Origin: Segatella copri
GTDB taxonomy: Bacteria > Bacteroidota > Bacteroidia > Bacteroidales > Bacteroidaceae
DNA: 63,961 nt
Direction of reading: 5' to 3'
Assembly (NCBI RefSeq): GCF_009494395.1
Contig: NZ_VZCB01000059.1
Location: 1-63,961, forward strand
A model generated the notes under the pieces. It had not been told where the DNA came from and searched no databases. It saw only the letters and a program-made list of their open reading frames with translations. Both the position numbers and the translations under genes were made by a program. Positions 1 through 8,509 of the stretch are shown here, one piece after another (position 1 is the stretch's first letter; each line of letters opens with the position of its first letter).

Positions 1-96
1 TCCGAAAAGAGTTGTTTGGCAAGCAAGGCAAACTTATGTAGAATGTAGAAGTTAATACTATTGCCAAGTCATTACCTCTATTGAGGAGGAACACTC

Positions 97-160
97 ATAA
101 ATCGCTCATTTTAAGCTATTCTGAAGATTTTGGCAGAATTTCTTGGAAAAATATTCCACT
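97..160 (+). repeat. Terminal inverted repeat copy, left
   Basis: The first 25 bases (97-121) are the exact reverse complement of the last 25 bases of the window (63937-63961), and similarity of roughly three quarters continues to about base 160. It is not obviously coding: a reading frame beginning AILKI..EFLGKI resembles the AIQQI..EFFGKI frame of the right copy, so both may be remnants of one duplicated gene tail. Function unknown. Confidence 0.7.
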
Positions 161-215
161 CCATAACATGTGGAAATATCAAATTTGAAAAGTAATAACA
201 TTAGATAAACTCCTA

Positions 216-320
216 AGCTGGGCAGGAGTATAAGGTGCCCAGCAAACATATTCACCCGCACCTCACGGGAAACGACAAGGGTCTATATGCCACGATGATA
301 GGTGGGCGTATAGACCCTTC
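216..320. other. Two tandem hairpins in the left flank
   Basis: The first hairpin pairs GCTGGGCA (217-224) with TGCCCAGC (236-243). The second pairs AAGGGTCTATATGCC (277-291) with GGCGTATAGACCCTT (305-319), a 15-bp stem with one G-U. No T-run follows either, so they are not classical terminators. They could be a regulatory leader or part of the recombination site region upstream of the integrase. Confidence 0.55.
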
Positions 321-395
321 ATCGTACCCTGATGTCTGTTTGGTGGATAATATGGCTGTATGGTGGTTTCGTGCTACCTGTTTTCATGGTTTGAA

Positions 396-405
396 GTACC
401 TTTGC
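396..405 (+). promoter_or_regulatory. Bacteroidota -7 box, also matching the CTnDOT att core pattern
   Basis: GTACCTTTGC contains the Bacteroidota -7 consensus TAnnTTTG. It also matches GTANNTTTGC, the core at which IntDOT-type elements recombine. It could therefore be a promoter for a short reading frame at 439-555 or the left attachment core. The same decamer occurs at 8495 and, on the minus strand, near 62944, so the match alone proves neither. Confidence 0.35.
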
Positions 406-438
406 GTTAATCGTGAGGTGCTCAAACAAAATTATATT

Positions 439-555
439 ATGAGAACAGAAATGAAAGCATCAAACGAGTGTTTGTACCCTACCGATGTATTCTTGATTAG
501 TTGTGGTATGGGATGCAAGCGAATTACCGTTAGTGACGTTACCTGTTTTGCATAG
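439..555 (+). CDS. Possible 38-aa peptide, unrecognised
   Basis: This short frame starts with ATG about 30 nt after a -7 box and ends at a TAG before the GTTAC-rich stretch. It has four cysteines but no recognisable domain, and no clear ribosome-binding site is seen. It may simply be chance within the attL region. Confidence 0.2.
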   Translation: MRTEMKASNECLYPTDVFLISCGMGCKRITVSDVTCFA

Positions 556-1006
556 GTAACTGTGGCTCACGATTTAGTAACTGAACTACTTCAATATTCC
601 TCACTCGCTTGCTTTATGTCGATTTGGCAACTTTGTGCAAATCTACTCATTCCCAACTGTTTACGTTCCAACCTCTCTTATTCTCCTATGGCTGCTTTAG
701 AACTTTATGTTAAAAAAACTAAGTCATAGTTTTTGTGATGAGAAAGTACATATAAAAAGTGTTTGAGAGAAGAATGAGGAAAGTTTACTGGTTATCAGTT
801 ACTTTCCTCTTTTTGGTTAAAAGTGGCGAGGACAGACGAAGACGGGAATACGACAAGATGAGACAGAGGAACGTTACCTATCCGTAACCTATACCCCCAA
901 TGGTGAATGTTGAGGTTCGGAAGAATGAGGAAGGTTACGAATTGAATTTGAACGCTCTGATTTATAGTGAGTTACTGATGAGTAACGTAAGATTTTTGGT
1001 TACGAA
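538..1006. repeat. Cluster of GTTAC/GTAAC repeats upstream of the integrase (candidate arm-type sites)
   Basis: Nine copies of GTTAC or its complement lie at 538, 556, 799, 873, 884, 934, 971, 982 and 999. GGTTACGAA occurs twice (933-941, 998-1006), and GTTACTGATGAGTAAC forms an inverted pair. Short repeated sites beside the integrase gene are typical arm-type binding sites of heterobivalent tyrosine recombinases. Assignment to this integrase is inference. Confidence 0.45.
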
Positions 1007-1062
1007 CCAAATTTGCCGTGTTCTGCCGTGAAATGCGTAGCAAGAAAAGACTCTTCATGTAT

Positions 1063-1070
1063 TAATTTTG
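1063..1070 (+). promoter_or_regulatory. -7 promoter box of the integrase gene
   Basis: TAATTTTG fits the Bacteroidota -7 consensus TAnnTTTG and lies 22 nt before the ATG at 1092. Because an in-frame TTG at 1068 falls inside this box, the coding start is better placed at 1092. Confidence 0.6.
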
Positions 1071-1091
1071 AACGCAAAAAAGAATGACGTT

Positions 1092-2363
1092 ATGAAGAGT
1101 ACATTTTCAATTATCTTCTACCTCAAAAGACAGGTAGTAAAGAAAGATGGTACAGTTCCAGTTATGGGACGTATCACAGTGGACGGAACACAGGCGCAGT
1201 TCAGTTGCAAGACAACTGCCAATCCAGATTTGTGGGACACCAAGGGCGGACGCATGATAGGTAAGAGTATGCAGGCTTTGGAAGTGAACCGCAAATTGGA
1301 CAAGATGCGTGTGAGTATCAGTAAGCATTATCAGGAGATTATGGACAGGGACAACTTCGTCACTGCCGACAAGGTGAAGAACGCCTTTCTTGGCTTGGAG
1401 TATCGTTGCCATACACTGATGAAAGTCTATTCTCAAAGCCGTGATGAAATGGAAAAGCAATATAAGGCTGGCATGAAATCTTTGAGTACATACACGAAGT
1501 ATAGAATCGGGTGTGCCTATGTGGGCGAGTTCTTGCAGACGCATTACCATGTGAAGGATATTGCTCTGAAAGAGTTATCGCTGCCTTTTATCACAGACTA
1601 CGAGACTTTTCTCAGAACCGACAAGCACTTGAAGATAAACTCTGCGATGGTGTTTGTCCGCAATCTCCGTGCAATGGTATTCCGTGCCATAGATAATGAA
1701 TGGCTCGTAAAAGACCCATTCAGACGATATGAGTACAAGGAAGAAGAGACCACAAGAGAGTTTCTGAGCAAAGAAGAGATTCACCTGTTGATGGAAACAC
1801 CTATCACAAGAAAGAAGATGAGCATGGTGCGTGACTTGTTCCTGTTCTGTTGTTTTACAGGTCTCGCTTTCATTGATCTGTACAACTTGAAGGAAGAGAA
1901 CATCAAGGAATTTTTCGATGAAGGTGAATGGATCGTTATCCATCGACAGAAGACTGGAACGGAAGCCAACATCAAGTTGCTTGATTATCCCAAGCAAATT
2001 ATGGAAAAATACCGTGGATTGTGTGAAGACGGCAGGGTGTTTCCAGTACCCAACTACCAAAGTTGTATGGATTCGCTCAAAAGACTGGGAAAGAAATGTG
2101 GTATCACCAAGCCGCTGTCCTGGCATTCGGGCCGTCATTCGTTCGCAACCTCGGTTTGCCTCTCCAACGGAGTTCCAATAGAAACCGTGAGTTCAATGCT
2201 TGGTCACAAGGATATAAAGACAACTCAGGTGTATGCCAAAATTACCAAGGAGAAATTGAGCAAAGACGTGGAAAAGTTGTCTCAGCAAATAAATAACATT
2301 GAGGAATTCACGTTTGGAAATGTTTGCAACGATAATACCAACACTATAAATGGCAGAGTATGA
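1092..2363 (+). CDS. int: Tyrosine recombinase/integrase, IntDOT-like
   Basis: Site-specific recombinase expected to integrate and excise the conjugative transposon. The protein is about 423 aa, close to IntDOT (411 aa). It has an N-terminal arm-binding part, a SAM-like core-binding domain around residues 100-200, and a C-terminal catalytic domain. Visible catalytic residues are the HSGRHSF box (H-x-x-R), the GHKDIKTTQVYAK box with the second histidine, and the nucleophile tyrosine. At the first-arginine position the motif reads FTGLAFIDL, so the usual Arg is Ala. IntDOT relatives also lack this arginine, so it need not inactivate the enzyme. The 3' end overlaps the next gene by 4 nt (ATGA), implying translational coupling. 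Confidence 0.9.
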   Translation: MKSTFSIIFYLKRQVVKKDGTVPVMGRITVDGTQAQFSCKTTANPDLWDTKGGRMIGKSMQALEVNRKLDKMRVSISKHYQEIMDRDNFVTADKVKNAFLGLEYRCHTLMKVYSQSRDEMEKQYKAGMKSLSTYTKYRIGCAYVGEFLQTHYHVKDIALKELSLPFITDYETFLRTDKHLKINSAMVFVRNLRAMVFRAIDNEWLVKDPFRRYEYKEEETTREFLSKEEIHLLMETPITRKKMSMVRDLFLFCCFTGLAFIDLYNLKEENIKEFFDEGEWIVIHRQKTGTEANIKLLDYPKQIMEKYRGLCEDGRVFPVPNYQSCMDSLKRLGKKCGITKPLSWHSGRHSFATSVCLSNGVPIETVSSMLGHKDIKTTQVYAKITKEKLSKDVEKLSQQINNIEEFTFGNVCNDNTNTINGRV

Positions 2364-2755
2364 AACGACAAGTGATAACAATACAAGAAGATATAGTCAT
2401 CTACGCCCCACATCATGGTGAGGTGTGGATGACAGTTTGGGAGATTGCCGAACTGTTGAATATAACAGGGACAGCAGTGAAGAATACCATCAAGCGCATT
2501 TGGAAACAAAGTGTGCTGAAAGATTTCCAGCATTCTCAATACATCAAACTTGAAAATGGATATTCTGCGCATGTCTATGATATGGAAGTGATTATCGCCA
2601 TAGCACTTCAAATGGATACATACCAAGCCTTGTTGTTCAGACAATGGTTTATCAGTAAGGTTGTGAACCGCAAGGATTGCCAAGCAGAGCAAGTAAAACA
2701 CGAGTATCCGATGATTATTGTGATGAACGGAACGATGCCAAGAGGTGCAAGTTAG
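2360..2755 (+). CDS. Hypothetical protein with possible HTH, co-transcribed with int
   Basis: A 131-aa protein whose start overlaps the int stop codon. Residues about 25-55 (VWEIAELLNITGTAVKNTIK) look like a winged or simple helix-turn-helix, so DNA binding is likely. The remainder (YSAHVYDMEVIIAIALQM) resembles the N-terminal part of RhuM-like proteins. A role as a recombination accessory or int regulator is inferred from position only. It is followed by a strong bidirectional terminator. Confidence 0.6.
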   Translation: MKRQVITIQEDIVIYAPHHGEVWMTVWEIAELLNITGTAVKNTIKRIWKQSVLKDFQHSQYIKLENGYSAHVYDMEVIIAIALQMDTYQALLFRQWFISKVVNRKDCQAEQVKHEYPMIIVMNGTMPRGAS

Positions 2756-2798
2756 AATTTCTCATCTTTTAATAAGATTCCTACACCTTTATAATATA

Positions 2799-2850
2799 AT
2801 AGCGTACAGGGGGAACGATTTTTGTCGTTGTACCCTGTACGCTATTTTTG
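2799..2850. terminator. Bidirectional terminator after the int operon
   Basis: ATAGCGTACAGGG (2799-2811) pairs perfectly with CCCTGTACGCTAT (2833-2845), followed by a T-run on the plus strand; the inner AACGA/TCGTT extends the stem. It separates the rightward int operon from the leftward HTH genes. Confidence 0.85.
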
Positions 2851-2861
2851 TTTCGCTATTA

Positions 2862-3194
2862 TTAAGCAGTACCCTCCCCTTGTGAAACAGTGCCGTCGAT
2901 TATCGGCTTGCGGTAATTACCAGTGAGAAGTGCTTGTATCTCGGATTCCGGATAGAGGGTCTTGCCACATAATATAATGTAGGGCAAGATGCCTTGCTTG
3001 CGATATTCCTGCAAGGTGCGGCGACTAAGCTTCAGGAGCTCGGAGAGTTCCTTGTCGGTGAGGTATCGCTCCCCATCCAAAGGTGGGCTGTAGGACTCGA
3101 TGAATGAGGATAGCCAGTTGTTGGCTTTCTTCAAGGATTGCATGGCGGTGTCTATCGACTTGCTCTCATGCGTAAGAAGTTGGTTCATGTTCAT
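2862..3194 (-). CDS. Helix-turn-helix DNA-binding protein (MerR/excisionase-like fold)
   Basis: A 110-aa protein with a helix-turn-helix at about residues 45-90 (LTDKELSELLKLSRRTLQEY followed by ...GILPYIILCGKTLYPESEI), the pattern of the HTH_17 family used by CTn excisionases and regulators. Its leader contains CCACTTAATCCA (minus strand, site 3206-3217) 11 nt before the ATG, the motif complementary to the RteR-like sRNA. It lies downstream of a second HTH gene on the same strand. A control role in excision is inferred. Confidence 0.75.
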   Translation of the reverse strand: MNMNQLLTHESKSIDTAMQSLKKANNWLSSFIESYSPPLDGERYLTDKELSELLKLSRRTLQEYRKQGILPYIILCGKTLYPESEIQALLTGNYRKPIIDGTVSQGEGTA

Positions 3195-3205
3195 TGTTTA
3201 CAATT

Positions 3206-3217
3206 TGGATTAAGTGG
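3206..3217 (-). promoter_or_regulatory. Predicted RteR-like sRNA target site, HTH gene leader
   Basis: On the minus strand CCACTTAATCCA stands 11 nt upstream of the HTH gene start. It is the exact complement of the sRNA segment at 8559-8570. Confidence 0.55.
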
Positions 3218-3287
3218 TGAATATAAAATGTGTTGGCTCGCCCAGGGTGAAGTTTTCGGCTTTGCCTTGGGCGAGTTTGGCTTTATG

Positions 3288-3575
3288 CTATACCGATTTG
3301 ATTCTGGCGATAAGCGGAACGATTGCTTTGACCTCTTCGGGGCAGTAATAGAATTGGCGACCTATCTGGGTATGCCCCAAGAAACGGCGGTCACGAAGTT
3401 TTTGTAAGGTGCGCTGGCTGATGCGAAGCTGCTGGCAGACCTCATGACCTGTAAGCCATTTGTTCAGACGCTTGCCGTTAGCCTTATGCTTCAGCAACTC
3501 AACTTTCTTTACCAAGGCATCGTATCTTGCCATCATCAAGTCGAATGCCTTCTTTTCCATTGTTACTACTTCCAT
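3288..3575 (-). CDS. Helix-turn-helix protein, divergent paralogue of Xis2c
   Basis: A 95-aa protein with an HTH_17-type domain at residues 40-75 (LTGHEVCQQLRISQRTLQKL). Its start, MEVVTMEKKAF, is nearly the same as MEVITMESAAF of the divergent gene at 3817, showing that the two are paralogues sharing an intergenic control region. The TAACTTTG box at 3617-3610 (minus strand) is a likely promoter. A role as regulator or accessory recombination factor is inferred. Confidence 0.7.
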   Translation of the reverse strand: MEVVTMEKKAFDLMMARYDALVKKVELLKHKANGKRLNKWLTGHEVCQQLRISQRTLQKLRDRRFLGHTQIGRQFYYCPEEVKAIVPLIARIKSV

Positions 3576-3609
3576 ATTCTCTGTTTTATTGGTTCAACAA
3601 ATTCGGGTG

Positions 3610-3617
3610 CAAAGTTA
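3610..3617 (-). promoter_or_regulatory. -7 promoter box of the leftward HTH genes
   Basis: Read on the minus strand, TAACTTTG is followed by GCACCCGAA. The same arrangement, TAATTTTG then GCACCCGAA, is found at the predicted mob operon promoter (38328-38321), so promoter and initial transcribed bases are shared. Confidence 0.6.
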
Positions 3618-3719
3618 ATGTGTGTATGTTGAAAAACAATGAAAATGAATAACTGTGGCAGTGCTTTTCTGGGGTTTGCCGACCGCTTGGCAAGAAAAAT
3701 CAAGAAAATTATACGTGGG

Positions 3720-3765
3720 TCATTAATGAGTTGTTAAACGGGTATTTCTCAAATGCTTAATTTTG
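3720..3765 (+). promoter_or_regulatory. xis2c promoter with palindromic candidate RteC operator
   Basis: TAATTTTG (3758-3765) is a -7 box for the excision operon, 52 nt before the chosen ATG. The perfect palindrome TCATTAATGA (3720-3729) lies near the expected -33 position. In CTnDOT, RteC activates this operon by binding upstream of the promoter; identifying this palindrome as the site is inference. Confidence 0.5.
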
Positions 3766-3816
3766 CCGCCGAGAAATAAAAACAACGAATTATATAACAT
3801 TTCAAACGGAATTAGA

Positions 3817-4116
3817 ATGGAAGTAATAACAATGGAAAGTGCAGCCTTCAAAAAGCTGACAGAACAGTTGACAGAAATAGTCCAGTACGTGCGATTGGCA
3901 AAAATGGCATTTCAAGAAAACTTGACGGGTAAGGGATTGAAGCAGATGTTGACCAATGACGATGCAGCTAAGATGCTTGGTGTGAGCAAGCGCACCTTGC
4001 AGCGAATGCGCTCAGAGAACCGCATTGATTTTATTAAAATTGGCAATCAATGCCGATACCAAGTTGAAGCCATAGAAAGAATGGTTGAGGAACGAACAAT
4101 AGCAAAGGAAACATGA
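3817..4116 (+). CDS. xis2c: Excisionase-like HTH protein (Xis2c-like)
   Basis: A 99-aa protein with an HTH_17 domain at about residues 45-75 (LTNDDAAKMLGVSKRTLQRM). The start was set at ATG 3817 because the alternative TTG at 3763 lies inside the -7 box. The order xis2c-xis2d-orf3-exc is that of the CTnDOT excision operon, where Xis2c and Xis2d are recombination directionality factors that bend attL/attR DNA for IntDOT. It overlaps the next gene by 4 nt. Confidence 0.75.
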   Translation: MEVITMESAAFKKLTEQLTEIVQYVRLAKMAFQENLTGKGLKQMLTNDDAAKMLGVSKRTLQRMRSENRIDFIKIGNQCRYQVEAIERMVEERTIAKET

Positions 4117-4472
4117 GCATGGAAGATGGAACATTGAGAAAACTGGAGTTATATCTCCATGACCTACACAAAAAGATAGACGGCATCTACGACATGCTGA
4201 TGTTGAGACACGAACGAGAGACGGAGCAAAAAGGAAGTTCTGCCATCAATGAGAAATTGCTTGACAACCAAGACCTCTGCCTCTTATTTCAAATCTCCCC
4301 TCGTTCCCTTCAACGCTATCGCAGTCTGGGAGTGCTTCCCTACAAGCGTTTGGGGCAGAAAACCTACTACACGGAAGAGGATGTGATGCAGTTTGTAGAG
4401 AATAATGTAAAAGAATTCAAGAAAGAGAATGTGGAGCATTACTTGACTCGCATTCATCAGAAATTCAAATAA
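4113..4472 (+). CDS. xis2d: Excisionase-like HTH protein (Xis2d-like)
   Basis: A 119-aa protein with an N-terminal amphipathic segment and an HTH_17 domain around residues 50-100 (LDNQDLCLLFQISPRSLQRY, then GVLPYKRLGQKTYYTEEDV). It is translationally coupled to the upstream xis2c-like gene. By position and size it corresponds to CTnDOT Xis2d, needed with Xis2c for excision and for activating the tra and mob promoters in that element. Confidence 0.75.
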   Translation: MSMEDGTLRKLELYLHDLHKKIDGIYDMLMLRHERETEQKGSSAINEKLLDNQDLCLLFQISPRSLQRYRSLGVLPYKRLGQKTYYTEEDVMQFVENNVKEFKKENVEHYLTRIHQKFK

Positions 4473-4503
4473 CAAAAGTATTCACCATTAAACATTTACA
4501 ATT

Positions 4504-6162
4504 ATGGGACAAAAGAAAAAAAGTGATGAACAGGACGTGCTGGTGGTCCGTGACGAAAAGACGGGCGAGATCAGCGTCGTCGCCGGACTCAGCAGAGACG
4601 GCACACCGAAGCGAGCACCCGCCAAGGCGGAGAACACGTCCGACTTCCTGCGTTTTGACCGCAACAGTGACTTGATGGACAGTTTCTTTAGAAACTTCTT
4701 CCGCCAGTGCAAGGAGCCAAGCCGATTCGGATTCTATCGCATAGCGGCAGACCAGGTGGAAAACCTGCTTGGCGTGATGAAGGAGTTGCTGAAAGATCCG
4801 GAGGCTAACAAGGAGATTCTTTCTGCCCACAAGGTTGACACCTCCAATTATGAGAAAGAGGCAAAGCAATCGGAAGGCCAGGCGAAAGAAACCGCATCAT
4901 CGGACGATGCGTCCAAGACGCAAGCTAACACAGAAAAAGAGAATGCATCATCTGAACAAACCAACGAAAAAAAGAACGACATGGAACAGAAACCAGAACA
5001 GACCGCAATCGGGCAGAAGTCGCAGACCGCCTCGGATGCAAAGCAGAACCTCATTAGTGGTAACGATGTGAACCTGCAGGAACTTGGTGCCAAATATGGC
5101 ATAGACTTCAACAGTATGAATGAGAAGGATATGAAAGCCCTGCTCAACTACGGCAAGACGGGGCTTGTGATTGTGAAGCCGACCTTCGGCGGTGAACAGA
5201 TAGAGATACAGGCCCGTCTGTCATTCCGTAAGGACGATAACGACCAGTTGCAACTCGTGCCGCATTTCGTGCGCAACGAGCCAAAACTCGATGTCGCTTA
5301 CAAAGGCTATACCTTTACTCCAGAGGACAAGAAGAACCTGTTGCAGAACGGCAACCTCGGAAAGGTAGTGGATTTCCCCGACAAGAATACAGGTGAGCTG
5401 CGTCCTCATTTCATCAGTATCGACCGTCTCACCAATGAGATTGTTGACATCCCTACCAACAAGGTGCGCATACCCGATACCATCGGCAAGACACCTATTA
5501 CCAAGGACGACAAGAGAGTGCTCTACTCAGGTATTCCGCTTCGCAAGGAGATTGAGCTTGCCAACGGGCGCAAGTTTACACCGCTGTTGCAGGTGAATGT
5601 GGAACAGCGTGGCGTGGAGTTCGTGCCTGGCAGCACAAGACAGGCGCAAGGTCAGAAACAGAATGGAGACAAGAAGCAGACCGCTGACAAGCAGGAGCAG
5701 AAGGCAGAAGGTGATGCGGGCGGTCAGAAGAAGCAGCAAGATCCCAACCACTGGCTCAATGAGGATGGAACTATCCGCCGACTCAACACCTATTTCAAGA
5801 AGGAACTGACCGAGCAGCAGAAGGACGACTATGTGGCAGGTAAGACCATCGAGATCAAGGAAGTGCCGAACAAGAACGGCAGCGGTACCTATACCGCCTA
5901 CGTAAAGTTCGACTTCGACAAGATGCAGCCACGTTCCTACCGCAACAATCCAGACCTCAAACAGGCAAAGGAACAGATTCCTACCAATGAGAACAAGGTA
6001 CAAGTCGCCGTCAACGAGCAGGGCAAGACCCATGAGGCGACCAAGCACACCAAGGATCCGCTGAGTCCGGGACAGTCTGCGCCAAAGAACGAAAAGCAGC
6101 AGAAGGAACAGAACGCCGAGGAACAGAAGCCAAAGAGAAAGGCAAGAAGCGTGAAGATGTAG
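4504..6162 (+). CDS. DUF4099/DUF3945 domain protein (Orf3 of excision operon)
   Basis: A 552-aa soluble protein. Residues 35-105 hold a conserved N-terminal region; 115-185 are a low-complexity Q/E/K/S linker; about 190-275 form a DUF4099 domain (ELGAKYGIDFNSMNEKDM); and about 280-385 plus 415-480 contain two DUF3945 repeats (KGYTFTPEDKKNLLQNGNLG; TYFKKELTEQQKDDYVAGKT). The tail is Q/K-rich. The gene sits between xis2d and exc as in CTnDOT, where the corresponding orf3 has no essential role in excision. Molecular function is unknown. Confidence 0.8.
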   Translation: MGQKKKSDEQDVLVVRDEKTGEISVVAGLSRDGTPKRAPAKAENTSDFLRFDRNSDLMDSFFRNFFRQCKEPSRFGFYRIAADQVENLLGVMKELLKDPEANKEILSAHKVDTSNYEKEAKQSEGQAKETASSDDASKTQANTEKENASSEQTNEKKNDMEQKPEQTAIGQKSQTASDAKQNLISGNDVNLQELGAKYGIDFNSMNEKDMKALLNYGKTGLVIVKPTFGGEQIEIQARLSFRKDDNDQLQLVPHFVRNEPKLDVAYKGYTFTPEDKKNLLQNGNLGKVVDFPDKNTGELRPHFISIDRLTNEIVDIPTNKVRIPDTIGKTPITKDDKRVLYSGIPLRKEIELANGRKFTPLLQVNVEQRGVEFVPGSTRQAQGQKQNGDKKQTADKQEQKAEGDAGGQKKQQDPNHWLNEDGTIRRLNTYFKKELTEQQKDDYVAGKTIEIKEVPNKNGSGTYTAYVKFDFDKMQPRSYRNNPDLKQAKEQIPTNENKVQVAVNEQGKTHEATKHTKDPLSPGQSAPKNEKQQKEQNAEEQKPKRKARSVKM

Positions 6163-6262
6163 TTGCCGCCACTTGATCCACAGAGTTAATCATCCATCAT
6201 AACAACCGACATCTGCGACCGTCTATCCCACGGTTGCGGGTGTCACAAAAAGACATCAGAAA

Positions 6263-8491
6263 ATGAAGACAATCATCGCAGAGAAACCAAGTGTAGCCAA
6301 GGAAATCGCCCACATTGTGGGAGCTGACAAGCGTGAGGAAGGCTATATGCAGGGCAATGGCTATTATGTGACATGGGCATTCGGACATTTAGTGCAGCCA
6401 GCCATGCCAGAAACCTACGGCATGAAGGGATTCCATGCAGAGAATCTGCCTGTGATTCCCGACCCGTTCGTTCTTGTTCCCCGACAAGTCAAGACAGAGA
6501 ACGGCTACAAAGCAGATGCAGGTGTGCTTGCCCAGATTAAAATTATCGGCAAGCTGTTTGACAGCAGTGAGCGCATTATCGTAGCAACCGATGCCGGACG
6601 TGAGGGAGAGTTGATTTTCCGATACCTCTATGCGTATCTCGGTTGCCAGAAACCTTTCGACCGTCTCTGGATCAGTTCGCTTACGGACACCGCCATCCGG
6701 GAGGGACTTCTGAACCTCAAGGATGGCAAGGAGTATGACAATCTCTATCATGCAGCCAAGGCACGAAGTGAGGCAGACTGGCTCGTCGGCATCAATGGCA
6801 CACAAGCCCTTACTATAGCCGCAGGACGTGGCACCTATTCCGTAGGTCGTGTGCAAACTCCGACCCTTGGTATGGTGTGCGAACGCTATTGGGAAAACAA
6901 GCGTTTCGAGTCGAAACCGTTCTGGCAGGTACACTTCGGTGTGGTTGATGCAGACTGTGGCAATATACTGAAGTTCACATCAGTCAACCGCTGGACAGAC
7001 AAAGCCACCGCAACCGACATATATAATAAGGTGAAAGATACCGGCTCTGCCATCATCACAAAGGTCACAACCAAGCGAAAGGTGGAGAAGGCACCGCTCC
7101 TTTACGACCTCACCACCTTGCAGAAAGAAGCCAACTCCCAGCATGGCTTCACGGCAGAGCATACACTCTCCATCGCCCAGAAACTCTACGAGGCAAAGTT
7201 CATCACCTATCCAAGAACATCAAGCCGCTATATCTCGGATGATGTATTTGCCACCCTTCCCAAACTCTTCAAGAATCTGGAGAATCATTCGGAATATGGA
7301 GAAAAAGTGAAACTCTTGCCTGGCAATGAGGACTACAGCAAGAACAGCGTGAATGCCGCCAAGGTGACCGATCACCATGCCCTGCTCATCACAGAAAATG
7401 CCGCCATTGGTCTTTTCAAGGACGAGAAGATTGTTTATGACATGATATTGTGCCGGATGATAGAAGCGTTCTCGGCAGACTGCATCAAGGACATCACATC
7501 AGTATCGGCGCAAGTGGATCATGAAGTTGAGTTTGGCATCAGTGGCTCCATCATCCGACAGACTGGCTGGCGAGCGTTGCCGCTCAAGGAAAAGAACAAA
7601 AGGCAGGACAAGGATGCAGACGCAACCGACAATGAGGTCAAGGAGCAAGTCATTCCCAACTGGCAAGAAGGACAGCATATCACTCTTTCTGGCTGCACCA
7701 TCACGGAGGGCAAGACCAAACCAAAGCCATTGCATACGGAATCCACATTGCTTGCAGCAATGGAAAATCCGTGCAAGCGAGAGCAGATCCAAACTTGTTT
7801 GGATTTGCCGAGTGCAGCCGGATTTGGCGGAACGCAAACTGCAGGCAAAGAGATAGAAGATGATACGATGCGCCAGGCAATGAAGGACTGCGGTATTGGC
7901 ACACCTGCCACACGTGCCGCCATCATCGAAACCCTGCTCAAACGAGAGTATATGGTGCGTCAGCAGAAGAAACTTGTGCCGACGGAAAAAGGTCTCGCCC
8001 TGCATTCCGTGGTGAAGAACATGGCGATTGCCAATGTGGAGATGACGGGCAAATGGGAGGCGGAACTTGCCAAGATTGAACGAGGTGAAGCAAGTGCAGA
8101 CGGGTTCACCCATAGTATCGAAGGCTATACCCGTGAAATCACTGCGGAATTGTTAGGTTGTGACAGACTTTTCAGCCACAAGGATTCCGGCTGCCAGTGT
8201 CCTAAATGCAAGCAAGGTACCATGCAGTTCTTCGGAAAGGTAGTAAGATGCAGCAACAAGGAGTGCGGTATGCCAGTGTTCAAGCAGGTAGCAGGAAAGT
8301 TGCTCACTGATGCCGACATCACCGACTTGCTTACCAAGGGCAAGACCAGAACGCTCAATGGTTTCACCAGCAAGCAAGGCAAACCTTTCTCCGCAGCCAT
8401 AGCCTTTGACGAGAATTTCAACACGAAATTCGTCTTTGCAGAGCGCAAAACAGCAGAAAAGCGAGGAAATGTGAAGAGATACAAGAAATAG
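6263..8491 (+). CDS. exc: Type IA DNA topoisomerase III (Exc)
   Basis: A 742-aa enzyme that cuts and rejoins one DNA strand. The Toprim domain spans residues 1-145, with IIAEKPSVAKEIA at the start and the DxDxxxEG-type motif ATDAGREGELIFRY. The central part has VGRVQTPTLGMVCERYW, and the active-site tyrosine is in FITYPRTSSRYI. The C-terminal part carries a Cys4-type zinc ribbon (CQCPKCKQGTMQFFGKVVRC). In CTnDOT the equivalent Exc is a functional topoisomerase required for excision in vivo. It is the last protein gene before the RteR-like sRNA. Confidence 0.92.
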   Translation: MKTIIAEKPSVAKEIAHIVGADKREEGYMQGNGYYVTWAFGHLVQPAMPETYGMKGFHAENLPVIPDPFVLVPRQVKTENGYKADAGVLAQIKIIGKLFDSSERIIVATDAGREGELIFRYLYAYLGCQKPFDRLWISSLTDTAIREGLLNLKDGKEYDNLYHAAKARSEADWLVGINGTQALTIAAGRGTYSVGRVQTPTLGMVCERYWENKRFESKPFWQVHFGVVDADCGNILKFTSVNRWTDKATATDIYNKVKDTGSAIITKVTTKRKVEKAPLLYDLTTLQKEANSQHGFTAEHTLSIAQKLYEAKFITYPRTSSRYISDDVFATLPKLFKNLENHSEYGEKVKLLPGNEDYSKNSVNAAKVTDHHALLITENAAIGLFKDEKIVYDMILCRMIEAFSADCIKDITSVSAQVDHEVEFGISGSIIRQTGWRALPLKEKNKRQDKDADATDNEVKEQVIPNWQEGQHITLSGCTITEGKTKPKPLHTESTLLAAMENPCKREQIQTCLDLPSAAGFGGTQTAGKEIEDDTMRQAMKDCGIGTPATRAAIIETLLKREYMVRQQKKLVPTEKGLALHSVVKNMAIANVEMTGKWEAELAKIERGEASADGFTHSIEGYTREITAELLGCDRLFSHKDSGCQCPKCKQGTMQFFGKVVRCSNKECGMPVFKQVAGKLLTDADITDLLTKGKTRTLNGFTSKQGKPFSAAIAFDENFNTKFVFAERKTAEKRGNVKRYKK

Positions 8492-8494
8492 TTT

Positions 8495-8504
8495 GTACCT
8501 TTGC
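8495..8504 (+). promoter_or_regulatory. Promoter -7 box of the RteR-like sRNA
   Basis: GTACCTTTGC contains TACCTTTG (8496-8503) and begins 4 nt after the exc stop codon. It predicts transcription starting near 8510. No convincing -33 element is seen. Confidence 0.55.
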
Positions 8505-8509
8505 CACCG

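Noticed and set aside
396..405. GTACCTTTGC as proven attL core of the CTn
   Set aside because: The decamer equals the common Bacteroidota -7 box and recurs at 8495 and near 62944; no matching core was found at the right junction.
235..555. A 106-codon frame across the left hairpins
   Set aside because: It starts with GTG, runs through two perfect hairpins and a -7 box and shows no domain; at most the ATG part from 439 could be real.
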